DNA of 64,000 bases from Paguma larvata (GCA_030068075.1 CM057827.1:72802500-72866499), one strand, 5' to 3'; counted from the stretch's first letter, positions 36,601 to 47,459 are shown. Translations and numbers: made by a program. The notes: a model not told the origin generated them from the letters alone.

Positions 36601-38162
36601 CGACAGGCAGAGGAGTCTCTCACCTTCCCCACTTTGGCTGTGCACTCCGGGTCCACGGGAGCTTTACCCTTTAACAGCAAAGTCTTCACAGACTCTGAGG
36701 AAAGACAGATACATACTACAGTTACTTGTAAGAGAATCAAAAATAGCTAACATGTCATAATTAACGTTGCCCTTCCCAAGCAATCCTGATCTGCCCAGGT
36801 CTCAATCTATGTAAACTACACAAAACTGAAGATTCCGAGAAAGTAGGTGAGTACTGTGCTACACCCCAAAGATAGAATATTAATTATATCTTTAAGAAAG
36901 GAAGAAGTAAGAGTTGAAGAAACAAGACATCCCTCACCCTCACACCTCCCATAGACATTTGCTGGCCCATGTCCTCCCTGGCATACCACTTGAAGCTGAC
37001 CTTTCTTGTCTTCTGTCCCATCATTATTGGCCATTCCTCCAGTCACAGGCTCCTTCTTTACCCCCTGCCTTTCGCATCTTCGAGTTTTCTTTGCAGAAGG
37101 TGGGTCGTCTGTAGCTATGTTGCTATTATTAACTCTTCCTGCTTTGTTTAATGCTACAGAAGCTATCGGCAAAGACCCCCCCCCAAAAAAAATGAGTACA
37201 CACTGAACATGATCCTACTTTGAAGAAACATCATCCTTTCAAAGAAATGGCTCAAGATGGTTTTGTAAATTTACAAAGAAAAAATAACTGCGTACCACTG
37301 TTCTTGATGATAGTCTGAGAAATCACTTCCTAAACTGCTCTTCTAGCCAAATAACAAATATACTAAAAATAAAAGAAAATAAACCCCCAAAGGCTCTTGT
37401 GAGCTTGTAGCCTGAGGCAAAAGTCTCACCGCCTACTTCTCTCTATTTATTTGTGCCCTCAAACTTTCTCAATACCAATCCTCAGACTACCTAAGGTGGT
37501 ATGAGATTATGGTTAGTAGAGTACTCTGGAGTTTGTCTCTAGCTTAGAGCCTTAACCTGTCTCTCCGGGCTGTGAAACCTTGTAGAAGTTATTTCATCTC
37601 TCTGTACCTCAGTTGCCCCCACTGTAAAATCCAGAGGATGACAACAATAGTATATAATTTGTCGGATGGACTTATGCACTTAAAAACATACACAGAGTAT
37701 GATATCTCATCAGTTCTAAAGCCTGAATTTTACTATCACTGAAACTGGGATGCATCCTACAGTGGATGACATATAAGCAATGAATCCCGTTTTAATCGGA
37801 AGCATTTTTTCTTTTTTAGTGATACACAATGATGCACCTCACAATTTTTTAATTGGATGACATTAGGTGTTTAAAACAGTGCTGGCACTGTTGGTTATTA
37901 GATGTCTACAAGCAAGCCCTTATTCCCAATTCTGTAATTCAAAAAGCTCTGAGAACCGAAATCTTAAAAGTTTTGCACCTAAACTAGCTTGACAGCTAAG
38001 GGCGGGTCAAGGGGCGACGGAAGGGGAGGAGCTAGAGCAGATGGCACCTCTCCCCTTCAGACTCCCCGCACCCCCTCGCCCCCCGCCCCAGCATTAGCCC
38101 CCTACAATGTGCTCCGAACCTTGCGCCCGGCCGCTGCGAGTCCCCCGCCGCCGGGACGCCAT
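29479..38162 (-). CDS. PARP2: PARP2, poly(ADP-ribose) polymerase 2, complete, 16 coding exons
   Basis: Nuclear ADP-ribosyltransferase activated by DNA breaks; it acts in base-excision and single-strand-break repair and modifies itself and chromatin proteins using NAD+. The sixteen exons give 1,704 nt: 567 codons plus TGA, against 570/583 residues for the human isoforms. The start ATG (38,162-38,160) begins [10 protein letters not shown], a basic DNA-binding tail, and lies in the divergent CpG-rich promoter. Domains: basic N-terminus about 1-70, WGR about 90-205 (Trp-Gly-Arg at 136-138), alpha-helical regulatory domain about 215-345, ART catalytic domain about 350-567. The H-Y-E triad is present: His412 in LLWHGS, Tyr446 in GKGIYFADM, Glu542 in NEFIVY. 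All junctions are GT-AG and in phase. It is convergent with TEP1 and divergent from RPPH1. Confidence 0.97.
31520..31745 (+). mobile_element. CAN-SINE in PARP2 intron
   Basis: Head 'ggggcgcctgggtggctcag'; contains an 11-bp local duplication ('gagctcactcaagttgag'). Confidence 0.93.
31916..31992. repeat. (TG)n(TA)n(TG)n microsatellite
   Basis: Compound dinucleotide repeat in the PARP2 intron between exons 9 and 10. Confidence 0.95.
32005..32640 (-). mobile_element. L1 3' UTR and ORF2 end, decayed
   Basis: Antisense L1: 'cacataagcgaaatcatatg' (3' UTR type), then 'gagtagtattccattgtata', 'aatgctgcagtgaacataaa' and 'aaatacccagaggtggaata' (ORF2 C-terminal part). Same strand as PARP2. Confidence 0.8.
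34452..38162 (-). CDS. PARP2: PARP2 exons 1-7: basic N-terminus and WGR domain
   Basis: Exons: 38120-38162, 37001-37153, 36624-36694, 35965-36015, 35648-35744, 35159-35234 and 34452-34554. Exon 1 holds only 14 codons plus one base. Exon 2 carries the lysine/arginine-rich [11 protein letters not shown] segment. Exons 4-7 encode the WGR fold ([14 protein letters not shown] across the exon 5/6 junction; KTKNNWEDR in exon 7), which binds 5'-phosphorylated DNA ends. The exon 2 donor is taken as AAAG|GTCAGC because it keeps frame with exon 3 ([11 protein letters not shown]); an alternative pairing exists (see findings). Confidence 0.92.
37500..37690 (+). mobile_element. MIR
   Basis: 'gagtactctggagtttgtct', 'tctctgtacctcagttgccc' and 'actgtaaaatccagaggatg', in PARP2 intron 1. 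Confidence 0.75.
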
Positions 38163-38390
38163 GGAGTCAGAACTTGGACGTCATCAACCCTCTCCCAGGA
38201 ATCGCCCGCCTAGAGTCACAAGGCGGGAACATAGCGCGCGTGCGTCCTGGCGAGAAGACGTCTACAAAGGACTGGGGCGGTACACCCCTCTGTATTTGCA
38301 TGTTGCTGTGTCTTGTGGGAAGTCACCGTAACTGTGAAATGTCTTTAGGTATGGGAGCCTTATAAACGCTCAGCAGAGCCACTCTTTCCC
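38163..38390. promoter_or_regulatory. Divergent PARP2 / RPPH1 promoter
   Basis: Only 228 bp separate the PARP2 start codon (minus strand) from the first base of RPPH1 (plus strand). The PARP2 side is CpG-rich and has a CRE-like TGACGTCC (minus strand, about 38,184-38,177). The RPPH1 side is a type 3 Pol III promoter: octamer ATTTGCAT at 38,294-38,301, a proximal sequence element around 38,322-38,340 ('tcaccgtaactgtgaaa'), and TTATAAA at 38,360-38,366, about 30 bp before the RNA. The order and spacing match the well-known human H1 promoter, which is also shared with PARP2. Confidence 0.93.
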
Positions 38391-38741
38391 ATAGGGCGGA
38401 GGGAAGCTCATCGGTGGGGCTACGAGCTGAGTGCTTTGTGTCACTCTATTCTATGTCCCCTGGGAAGGTCTGAGACTAGGGCCAAAAGCGGCCCTAACAG
38501 GGTCCTCCCTGAGTCTCGGGGAGGTGAGTTCCCAGAGAACGGGTCTCCGCGCGAGGGCAGACTGGGCAGGAGATGCCATGGACCCCGCCCTACGGGAGGG
38601 GCCTGGCGGATGCCTCCTTAGCCGGAGCTTGGAAAAGACTCACGGCCGGCGAAGTGAGTTCAATGGCTGAGGTGAGGTACTCCCCCTAACCCGGAGGGGG
38701 GCCTCATAACCCAATTCAGACTACTCTCCCCCCGTCCTCCT
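38391..38741 (+). ncRNA. RPPH1: RPPH1, RNA component of nuclear RNase P (H1 RNA)
   Basis: Catalytic RNA that removes 5' leaders from pre-tRNAs in the nucleus. The sequence starts ATAGGGCGGAGGGAAGCTCA and stays very close to human H1 RNA throughout, for example 'ggtctgagactagggcc', 'gttcccagagaacggg', 'gcaggagatgcc' and 'gtgagttcaatggctgagg'. The 5' AAGCTCATC region and the 3' GTTCAATGGCTGAGG segment are the two halves of the conserved P4 core. The human RNA is about 341 nt, similar to this. The 3' end is placed where the T-run begins; its exact base is uncertain by a few nucleotides. Confidence 0.97.
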
Positions 38742-38748
38742 TTTTTTT
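38741..38748 (+). terminator. RPPH1 Pol III terminator
   Basis: A run of eight T residues directly behind the RNase P RNA body, the usual Pol III stop signal. Confidence 0.85.
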
Positions 38749-38760
38749 CTTTCCCCTTTG

Positions 38761-38834
38761 GGGGTGGGGGGGGGGTTGGGGTTGGGGTTGGGGGTGGGGG
38801 GGGGGTTGGGGTTGGGGTTGGGGGTGGGGGGGGG
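38761..38834. repeat. G-rich 30-bp minisatellite with GGGGTT core
   Basis: Two identical 30-bp units and 14 bases of a third, almost only G and T on the plus strand. Each unit holds a long G-run followed by GGGGTTGGGGTT. It is placed 12 bp behind the RPPH1 terminator. G-quadruplex formation is likely by composition. Confidence 0.95.
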
Positions 38835-39004
38835 AGCAAGATGAAGTTAGGGTGGTGAAAGCCTCAGAAAGTTGAGTTTGGCTTAGGGGAAGAAAGGAGG
38901 ATGCAAGGGTCAGGAAGCCACGAGAATGCTAATGATTTTGGGAGACTTTGAAGACTAGAGAAACCTGGTCATCTGGATTTTAGAAAGCTACTTGATAATG
39001 ACAT

Positions 39005-39170
39005 TAGGTCTCAAATGACATTAGGGGTTCTCAAATATTTGGGTGCCACTGCCCCACAGAGGGTGGGGGGGGCAGCGCACTTAACGAGCAGACCTCAGAT
39101 CCCCGCCCTCATCCCCAGACCTTCTAAATCTGAGGGTCTTCATTCTTAACGACACCCGGTAACTCTGGTG
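39005..39170 (+). mobile_element. MER5-like hAT fragment
   Basis: 'ggttctcaaatatttgggtg' and 'agaccttctaaatctgaggg' follow MER5-type order with a G-rich interruption. Confidence 0.4.
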
Positions 39171-40304
39171 TTGGTGATTTACATTATATGTATAGATACA
39201 GAGATTTATATATTCATTACTTCCACAAAGCAATGAACTTACTGGGTTTTGGGATTTCAATAATGGACAGCTTACTGGGTTTTGGGATTACAATAGTTTG
39301 GTCAAGATATAGTTCATGTTTTCATGGAGTTCATAGTGTGGTTGAGGGCAGACGTTAATCAAGTAATCACACAAGCAAAAGCAAAGCACAACTGCAACAG
39401 GCGCTATAAGGAGTGAAGTTCTAATCAGAGAGTAAACTCCGGACCAAGAGTTGACAAGAGTTGGGCTATATTGAAGAATCACAAAGTGAACAGGGGAGAA
39501 GAGTGGCTGAAAAATGAGGGCAAAAGGGTGTGTAGTCTGAGATCAGCTAGTTTCCACAGCAAGGTAGGCTAGAAACTATGTTTTGTCCTACTCTGTGTGT
39601 GTGTGTGTGTGTGTATTAAAGACTAATATTCAAAAATAAAACTTGAAAACTCTTAGGCAGAAAATACACACAAATATCTTTTAGACCTTGAGGTGAGGAA
39701 GGGGTTTCTTAAGATAAAAGTCACCAAGTATGAGAGAAAATATTAATACATATAATTATATTATAATTAAAGATTTTTGTTCATCAAGAACATAAAACTT
39801 AGAAAAAAGAAAAAAAATTCTCATTGTTTGCATGTGGTTTGATTGTGAACGTAAACAATCCAGAAGCTACAGGATAAAAATTTTAACTCAATAGGGAAGT
39901 TTAACAAGGCTGATGGAAAATAACCTATAAAAATAAATCGCATCTTTATAAAAGTGCTTCAAACAAATAGAAATAGAATTTTTTAAGAAATCATAGTATT
40001 TAATATAACATCAAAGCGTGTTACATACTTGGGAATAAATCTGACCAAATGTAGATGCTCAGCAAATGCTTGTTGGCTGGGATTGGTTTGATTAATTTCT
40101 TTCCTTGGTAGGTCAAAATCTGTTGCATCTTACTTAATTGTGGCACAAATAAGCTAGACTGGTCTAAAAGATATGAGTTTGGAGATAGAAAAATGTACTA
40201 AAATGAAAAATTTATTAAAAGTAGCTAATACTCAGCAGAGCTTTCTTTGTGTACTAGACACTGAGTGAAGTGCTTTAACAGGCATAACCTCATTTAATTT
40301 TCAA

Positions 40305-40460
40305 AATGATAACAACTAGAATTTCTTTGGTGCTTACTGTGCTGAGCTTTACATACATTAATTCTCACAACAACCCTACAGAGGAGGTATTATATTGTCT
40401 CCATTTTATGGCTAAAGAATTTGAGTTTTAGAAAATTTTAAGTAATTTACTCAAGCTCAC
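40305..40460 (-). mobile_element. MIR fragment
   Basis: 'ttctcacaacaaccctacag', 'aggaggtattatattgtctc' and 'ttatggctaaagaatttgag'. Confidence 0.65.
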
Positions 40461-40489
40461 TCAGTAGGGAAGTTTAACAAGGCTCATTT

Positions 40490-41220
40490 GCTAGGGCTAC
40501 TATAGCAAACTCACAGACTGGGTGGCTAAAACAACAAAAATTTATCTTCTCCGTGGCAATGAGAAAGAATGAAATCTGGCCATGTGTAGCAACATGGATG
40601 GAACTGGAGGGTATTATGCTGAGTGAAATAAGTCAGTCAGAAAAAGACAGATACTATATGTTTCCACGCGTTGGTGGATTTTGAGAGACCTAGCAGAAAA
40701 CCATGGGGGAGGGGAAGAGGGGAAAGAAAAAAAGACACAGAGAGGGAGGGAGACAAAACATAAGCGACTGTCAAAGACTAAGAACAAACCGAGGGTGAGG
40801 GGGGTGTGAGGGGGGGAGAGTGGGTGACGGGCATTGAAGAGGGCACTTGTTGGGATAAGCACTGGGTGTTATATAGAAACCAATTTGAAAATAAATTATT
40901 AAAAAAAAAAAAAGAAATTTATCTTCTCTACTCTGGAAGCTAGACATCCAAGATAAAGGTGTCTCCAGTGTAGGTTTCTTCCAAGGCTTTTCTCATTAGA
41001 TTGTAGATGGCTGTCTTCTTTCCTGTCTTCCCATGCATTGTCCTCCCTCTGTATTTATGTGCTAATCTCGTCTTCTTACAAGGACACTTGTGATACTGGA
41101 TGAAGGCCCACTCATATGGCCTATTTTTCCTTAGTTACTTCTTTAAAGGTCTTACCTCCAAATACAGTCACATTCTGAGTTCCTGGGGGTGGGGACACAA
41201 TTCAGCCCATAATACCCAGT
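40490..41220. mobile_element. Old dispersed repeat, split by a younger L1
   Basis: 'ctgggtggctaaaacaacaa' resumes after the L1 as 'ctctactctggaagctagac' and ends 'acacaattcagcccataat', a common old mammalian repeat whose name I do not assign. Confidence 0.5.
40552..40914 (+). mobile_element. 5'-truncated carnivore L1 insertion
   Basis: Matches the last 360 bp of a carnivore L1 ('aacatggatggaactggagg' to 'accaatttgaaaataaatt' plus A-tail), with a perfect 14-bp target duplication AAATTTATCTTCTC at 40,538-40,551 and 40,915-40,928. Confidence 0.93.
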
Positions 41221-41651
41221 TCATAAGAGACCGGTCAGATCTAGTAACTCCAAAATTTATTTTTATCTACTAGACTATTGTATTCATCAAGTTTCTTGGT
41301 AGTAATTACCATCCCACACACATTTTTTTAAAATTTATTTTATTTTTAGTTTTTCTTCTCTTTAGTTGTTATTTTTTATGGTAGAGTGAGAATTACTGAG
41401 GTATATTTTGACGATAGAACTTTTTATAACAGATACAAAATAAATATAACCAAAATAGTATTAAAACATGTCATCAATAACCAGAAGAAACTATTTAACA
41501 AATGTGTGGTGAGTGAAAATTTTCTTAGGTCTTAAACGAGGCAAGAAAACAGGAAAATAACATAATTGACTATTTATTCTTAAAAAAGAAAATGAAAGAA
41601 TTTTAGAAAATGCCCAGTGGAAAGCTACAGTGTTTAAAATTTGAATTCAAT

Positions 41652-41877
41652 GGGGCGCCTGGCTGGCTCAGTTGGTTGAGTGTCCGACTTTGGCTCAGGT
41701 CATGATCTCACCATTCCCCAGTTCGAGCCCCGCGTCGGCCTCTGTGCTGACAGCTCAGAGCCTGGAGCCTGTTTCAGATTCTGTGCCTCCCTCTCTGTCT
41801 GTGCCCCTCCCCCGATCATGCTCTGTCTGTCTCTCTCTCTCAAAAATAAGTAAACATTAAAAAAAATTTAAAAAAAA
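41652..41877 (+). mobile_element. CAN-SINE
   Basis: Near-consensus copy with target duplication TTGAATTCAAT at 41,641-41,651 and 41,878-41,888. Confidence 0.95.
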
Positions 41878-42179
41878 TTGAATTCAATGTACTTAACAAC
41901 ATAAAGAGCTATCTCATAGTCGTAAGAGAAACCAAATTTTCATATCATAGAGATATGAATAAACTGCAAATATGAAAAGCAAGGACATGGAAAAATGGTT
42001 GAGGCTCACATTGCATAAAAATGCAAAGTATGAGTATTCTACAGGACAATTGGCCTGTTCTCTTCAAGTGACTGGCACTGTTATAGATTAAAAGAGACTA
42101 TCGAGGCATAACAACCAAATGCAGTGTTTGGTATTTGGATACTGGTTTAAACAAGCCAGAAAGAAAAATCCTTTTGGGA

Positions 42180-42490
42180 GCAGGAGGCTATGTAGATATG
42201 AATTGAGTATTAGATGATTTTAGGAGATGATTTCTTAGATGTAGTGATGGTATTGTAGCTATGATTTTTCAAAAGTTCCTTTAAACAAATTCATGTGATA
42301 GTATTTAGGGGTGAAATGTCACGATATCTGGATAATTAACTCATATTCAGCCAAAATAATCAGATTAAGCAACTATGACACAATACAGACAATTGTTAAA
42401 TCTAGGTAATCCATGTAGAGATGTCAATTGTATTCTTTTCTCTAGTTTTCTGTGTGCTTAAAATTGTCATACTACATTGAATATACATAA
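42180..42490 (+). mobile_element. Old L1 3' end-like sequence
   Basis: 'gatatctggataattaactc', 'ttaaatctaggtaatccatg' and 'aaaattgtcatactacattg' resemble old L1 3' UTRs. Confidence 0.4.
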
Positions 42491-44319
42491 GGAAAAAAAT
42501 GATGGAAAAAAAGGATGAGTTAGTCAAAACAGCTGGAATTAAAGAGAAGAGCCAACTGCAAATCAAGACTTCATATCCTGGTAAGTGAACATTTTAGGTA
42601 GTATTACTGATTATAATGTGATATTCCTAAGATATATTTACGTTTTTTATCATGTCATAATGACAAGGAAATTTTGATTAATCAAGCTAGACATAAAAGA
42701 TACATAATATCTGGGGAAGTCTACATATTTCAAAAAATAAAGTGTGTGAAAAATGGATTTATGATACCCAAGATTAAACAGATAGGTCTTTAAAGTAGAA
42801 AACAACTCTTCCTAATGACTAGTTTAGGTTTGTATCCCACTGGACTGAGTAACTAGTTTCCATGCCCAGGTAAGAATCATTTAGTTCATACATAAGATCG
42901 TGCAAACCTCAAATGGCTGAAACAATCTAGAAATACGTATGATTTTATTTTCTTTAAATGGGTTCCGAGAAGGTATAGAAGTAGTATCTAAAAAAATTTC
43001 TGAAATCCCAGAATATAAAACATGTATAGGGAGAAATAGCAAGAGCAGAAGAAAAATGAAGAGGCAGAGAGAGAAGGAGGAAAAGAAAGTGGAAAAAGAA
43101 GGATGAAAAATTTTAACAGTCGTATTTGCAGAATATAAGTGTGAGTTTACTGTTTGGACTTACAATCGTTAAGATTTTTTGGTATGCTTTCCATGGACAT
43201 ACCAGCAACATTCATATTGCTGTGGCGTCGTAAATTTGTTCAACTTTTGGGAAATGAAATAGTAGCAAAGTTTCAGAAGACACACAGAGCCTGGCCAATG
43301 GGGAAGAAAGAGAAGACTGGTATCAGCGTGGCTACTGATGGGAATAATAGGTCCAGAGAAGAAGGAAGGAACCAGCTGAAAAGCCTGGTGAATGATTGCG
43401 ATTAAGGCAAAGGGACCTGGAGTGTCTCAAGGTCAAGGACTTTATGTAAGATATGTCCTATGGGAGAATGGAAGTGGGGAAGAGATGAAGAGAAATATTA
43501 AGTGGAGCAAGAGAGATGAACAGAGTAGCTGCCGTGAGTAGAGACGAGCTGAGAAAGGAGGTTTCTAAAAAAGGGTGATTTGGGGGAAAGTTGTTTGCTT
43601 TCTTTTGCTTTTGTTTTTGTTTATAATGGTAACATCAAGAATTGGGGATAATGGGCTAAATCTGTGATACTGTATAATCTTTGTATCATTTAGTAACTAT
43701 AGATATGTAACTAATATGAATTCTTCCACAAATTTGGAGTGTGTGTGGAGGGTGGGGAGATTGTTTCCCAGTGCCTTATTAAGAACAACAAGCCTCTCTC
43801 TTCCCTGGAATTACCCAGAAATACTTACGGCTTGGGGGAGGGGCATTCCCTTTTCCAGGAACATGTTCGAGACTAGGCAGCCTTTCCTATCCACCCTTGA
43901 AACACATAGGGTCTGTACATCTCTGACTTTCTATGTCATCTTGGTATTCCCAAGCTCTTTACCAAAGTAGTTTTTTTTCCCACAGTGATTTCAGAGAGCC
44001 CCATACTCCTCTTTCTAGGGTTCCAAAATAATCCACTAGTATAGCTCATTGGAGAAGAAGAAAATCTGCAATGTAATTTTGTTACTTTAAGAAGCAGGAA
44101 ATTACTGGTGAGTGTAGGTCTATAATCATAGAATTTAGGAGCAAAAGCTAATTTCCATTGATTTCTTATATCTAGAAAGAATTGTATGATGTGTAGACAA
44201 ATAGAAGTTTATAAGTAAAGTAATGCAAGCAGTTATTTACTTTTTCATTTCCTCTCTATGTAACAATGAGGAATGAGCAAGGAAGGAGAAAATGAATTGA
44301 GCATGTACTATGACCAGTC

Positions 44320-44460
44320 ATTTTGTTAGACTCTTTCATATATTTGTATATATGTTAGGGAGGTAGGTATTACTATCCCCATGTTACTGAGGAGAAAATT
44401 GAGCCTGGGAGAGTTTAAGAAATGTATTCCAGTTCGTGCAGCTAGAAAGTATCTTGGAAA
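44320..44460 (-). mobile_element. MIR fragment
   Basis: 'ggtaggtattactatcccca' and 'actgaggagaaaattgagcc'. Confidence 0.65.
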
Positions 44461-45229
44461 CTATCACAACTTATGTGAAATGTCCCCAAATAACTCTGTG
44501 CAGCACCTTGAAATAGAGATTTTTGTTTGCTATTCTAAGGGAGGAAAAAGTTTTCCTTAACTTTAGAGTCCCTGGCGGGATCTAAAAACTGAACTGACAA
44601 AGGCAGATTAACAAGAGGAAAACAGACACATTTTATTGAATTTTCACATGTATGTGGGAACCTTCATGGGAGAATGAAGACCTGAAGAAGTGACCAGAGC
44701 AGGAAGTTTTTGTGCATTTAGACAAAGAAACAATATATTTGTGAAAAATTGAGAAAAGACAAAGGGCTTTGACCTTGTAGTGGAAACTGGTGAAGAAATA
44801 GCTTCAAAGATAAGGGTTAGTTTAATAAGGTTTGTTTTTGCAACCACATTTAACTTCAAAGCCTCACCTCTGAACCACGCCCATCTTTTATTCACTGGGC
44901 TCCTTAACTAGAATTTTACCCTGAAGGTAAATTCTAATTTGAGTGGATATAGACAGTTTATAATGAAACCAGTTACTTTGCATAAATTAACCCTATGGAG
45001 GTCACAAAGGTTAGGAAATTATACTAAAGAAACGAAATTGTTTACAGTAGGGCCATCTCAACAAGAATGTGTATAAATAGCTTGAATTAGCTTATGCTTG
45101 CTTCTGTTAAGTACTTGAACTCAGAAGGAAACTTAGTTTAAAAAGGTCATTCTAAAAATAGTGCAAATAGCATCACTGTTCTATAAAGAGACAAATAGGT
45201 GAAGGTGGGGGTTGTATCATTTCGGCACC

Positions 45230-45300
45230 TTTTAAGGTAAAGGAGGAGGGAATCTGCTTTTAACTCATTAGCCAATCAGATTCTGAGGCCACTTCTCAAA
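45230..45300 (+). promoter_or_regulatory. CCNB1IP1: Probable main CCNB1IP1 promoter
   Basis: A CCAAT box in GCCAATCAG (45,271-45,279) lies about 30 bp before an ETS-type ACTTCCTG (about 45,303-45,310). No TATA box at the usual spacing. It sits about 7 kb upstream of SNORD126, similar to the remembered human arrangement, and is followed by a good splice donor. Inference from motifs and position only. Confidence 0.5.
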
Positions 45301-45348
45301 ACCACTTCCTGTCTCTCCACTTAGTCTCTCCGTTTTGGTGGTGGGCTG
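45300..45348 (+). other. CCNB1IP1: Putative CCNB1IP1 non-coding exon 1
   Basis: A short segment after the CCAAT/ETS promoter ends at the strong donor GGGCTG|GTGAGTATG. It has no start codon in a usable frame, fitting an untranslated first exon. The transcription start is not defined by the sequence. Confidence 0.4.
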
Positions 45349-46379
45349 GTGAGTATGCACTTAATTTTGCTCCCTAATTGTTCTGAATTTCTCTTCCATT
45401 TGAGCCCTGTATCCTGATGGCAGGCGTTTTTTTTCCAAGCAAACATTAGAGTGTGTGTGAGTCACAAGGCGATTAATTCCGGCTGTGTGGAGATGGGGGG
45501 AAGGCAGTGAAATGCTCTGCCTGGCTTATTTCCACGTGGGCCTCTGCAGCACCGGGTCTGCCTTCCTTCCCCAGACCTGGTGACCCAGAAACAATGGACT
45601 CTGCTTCGTGTACAGAGTGCCTGTGTTCCTGGAAAATACCTGGATTCGTTTTGCTTGGAGGGAAAGGTACTGTGCCAATTCTGATAATCTCCCTGGGTGA
45701 GAGGGTAGACCTTGGGAGGAGGTTCAGGCTAGTACATTTTAATTCTCTCATGTCTGTAGGTCCCAGGTCCTCACTGGGTTTGCGGGAGCTGTAGCGAACG
45801 TTGTCTTTGCCCTGGTCTTTGCTCCGAGAGTTATGGCTTTCTTACTGAGCCTAGGCAGCAAATTCTGAAGTTAGATGATTTTAGTGAGCCCTCAGAGCAG
45901 CTCCCAATTTTAATGTCACCACTGTAATGAGGGTCCCCTAAAAGCCTAAGATCTGCTAAAGAAAAAATCGGGGGCCTTAACTCAGGATGAGCCCAAATCA
46001 AATTCTAGCACTATGGTTTACTCCTCCAGTGACCTTGGGTAACTCTGGACCGCTATGAGGCTCCACTTTTGAAAAAATACACGAAGGCCAGGTATTATAA
46101 TAAATGTTAGATACCTTCTAGAAGTAAGCAATAAGTTTATTTTGGGTATCTTTTTTTCTCAATAAAAGTTTTGCCTAGTGACCTTGAGTATAGATTCCCA
46201 TTTTTTTCTCCTTGATATACATTAGTTTGACTATAATGTATGTGTTCATTATTCTTACAGGCAGAAGGTGTGAAAGAAATAAACTAGTGGATGGAATGTA
46301 ATAATAGAACGTTGCAGACTTCTCATAATCCTTATAATTCTCAAGCTTTATTGTTAAATTAATGTTATTTTTTTAGAAA

Positions 46380-46900
46380 GTACTATAGTCACATGGTTAA
46401 ATTAAAAGGATCAAAGCATGTACCATGAAGTCTTTTATGACACCTAATTCCTCTTCCTCATAACAGCATTAACAGTTTCTTGTGTATCCTTTCTGAGATA
46501 TTTTATGCAAGTATAGGCAGATATATGTATTTTACCTCCCTTCTTACACACTCTACCATGTATATTACTTTTCCCACTTAAGATTTCCAAATGAATAAAT
46601 TAAGAACATCCACATTCTTTATGATGGTTACATAGTAATCTAATGTATGTGTATACCATAATTTATTTAACCTTTATTGGTCAACATTTGGGTAGTTTAC
46701 AGTCTTGTTGTTTCCCCCAATCTATTCTGTTAACTTCATGTTTTATTTATTTCATAACACTTGCCTCCTATATATGTCAGTCATCACATGCCACAGTTCA
46801 TTTGGGTTTTGATATATTGTTTCTGAGGACTCTTAACATGCAGTGCTGCCTGTTACTTATATTTATTTTGTACACAGTGATAACTAGAAACCAGCCAACA
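46380..46900. mobile_element. Old L1-like sequence
   Basis: 'acagtttcttgtgtatcctt', 'tctgagatattttatgcaag' and 'aatgaataaattaagaacat' resemble old L1 3' regions. Confidence 0.4.
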
Positions 46901-47459
46901 CCATTAATGTCTTGATGGAGCCATAAGGAATTTTCTGTCAAAAGCAAAACCACGCTGATGGCTTTTCTGTGAATGGGTGGGTCTTTGCCGTTTCAGTTTA
47001 AGTAAGGGATGATTTATTTTTCTGTGAACACATATTTAATGTTGACAAGGAATGGCAGCATAAACCAGAGAAACCACGTGGGCTTTTTGTTCACGAGGGA
47101 AGAAGTATGTTTCCAGTGTTTACTTAGTAAAATAATAGTGGTGAGTGAATAAACTCACATTTTAGCATGAAGTTAGGGAAAACAGGGATTTTTTTTGGGG
47201 GATGAAAATATGAAAAACAAAAGCTTCTGGGGGTTCCACCAAAGCTGTTTTTCTTTAAGTCTTAAAAGCCTAAAATTATGTCTTGTGAAATGTCTAGTTT
47301 TCTAGTTAGGAGTATCTTGGATTTGGAAGCAGCCTTATTAGGGATGTGAGTGACTTTCTGGGCTTCAAGATTATTGTGAAAAGTGAAATTTTTAGACAGA
47401 ATATCCCTTGCTACTCATTAGCAGGTTGAGCTTGGACACTTAATAGAAACAACATGTTA

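Larger units (their letters stand above)
38835..45229. other. Intergenic RPPH1-CCNB1IP1
   Basis: No gene is seen. It contains a MER5-like fragment at about 39.0-39.17 kb, an imperfect 33-bp-period doublet at 39,238-39,295, a GT microsatellite at about 39.6 kb, a MIR at 40.3 kb, a young L1 3' end inside an older repeat at 40.49-41.22 kb, a CAN-SINE at 41.65 kb, an L1M-like 3' end at 42.2-42.5 kb, and a MIR at 44.3 kb. Short open frames around 43.15-43.4 and 43.7-44.0 kb show no recognisable family. Confidence 0.65.

Noticed and set aside
38761..38834. Interstitial telomere relic
   Set aside because: Vertebrate telomeres are TTAGGG; this is GGGGTT within a 30-bp G-rich minisatellite, so the resemblance is only compositional.
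41652..41725. tRNA genes at the heads of CAN-SINEs
   Set aside because: The tRNA-Lys-like A and B box remnants belong to SINE heads followed by SINE body and A-tail; there is no tRNA 3' end.
43154..43405. An 83-codon frame in the RPPH1-CCNB1IP1 spacer
   Set aside because: No homology recognised, no splice signals and no promoter nearby.
45473..45794. Overlapping 92- and 95-codon frames on both strands
   Set aside because: Neither resembles a known protein and they overlap each other; most likely intronic or an untranslated alternative exon.
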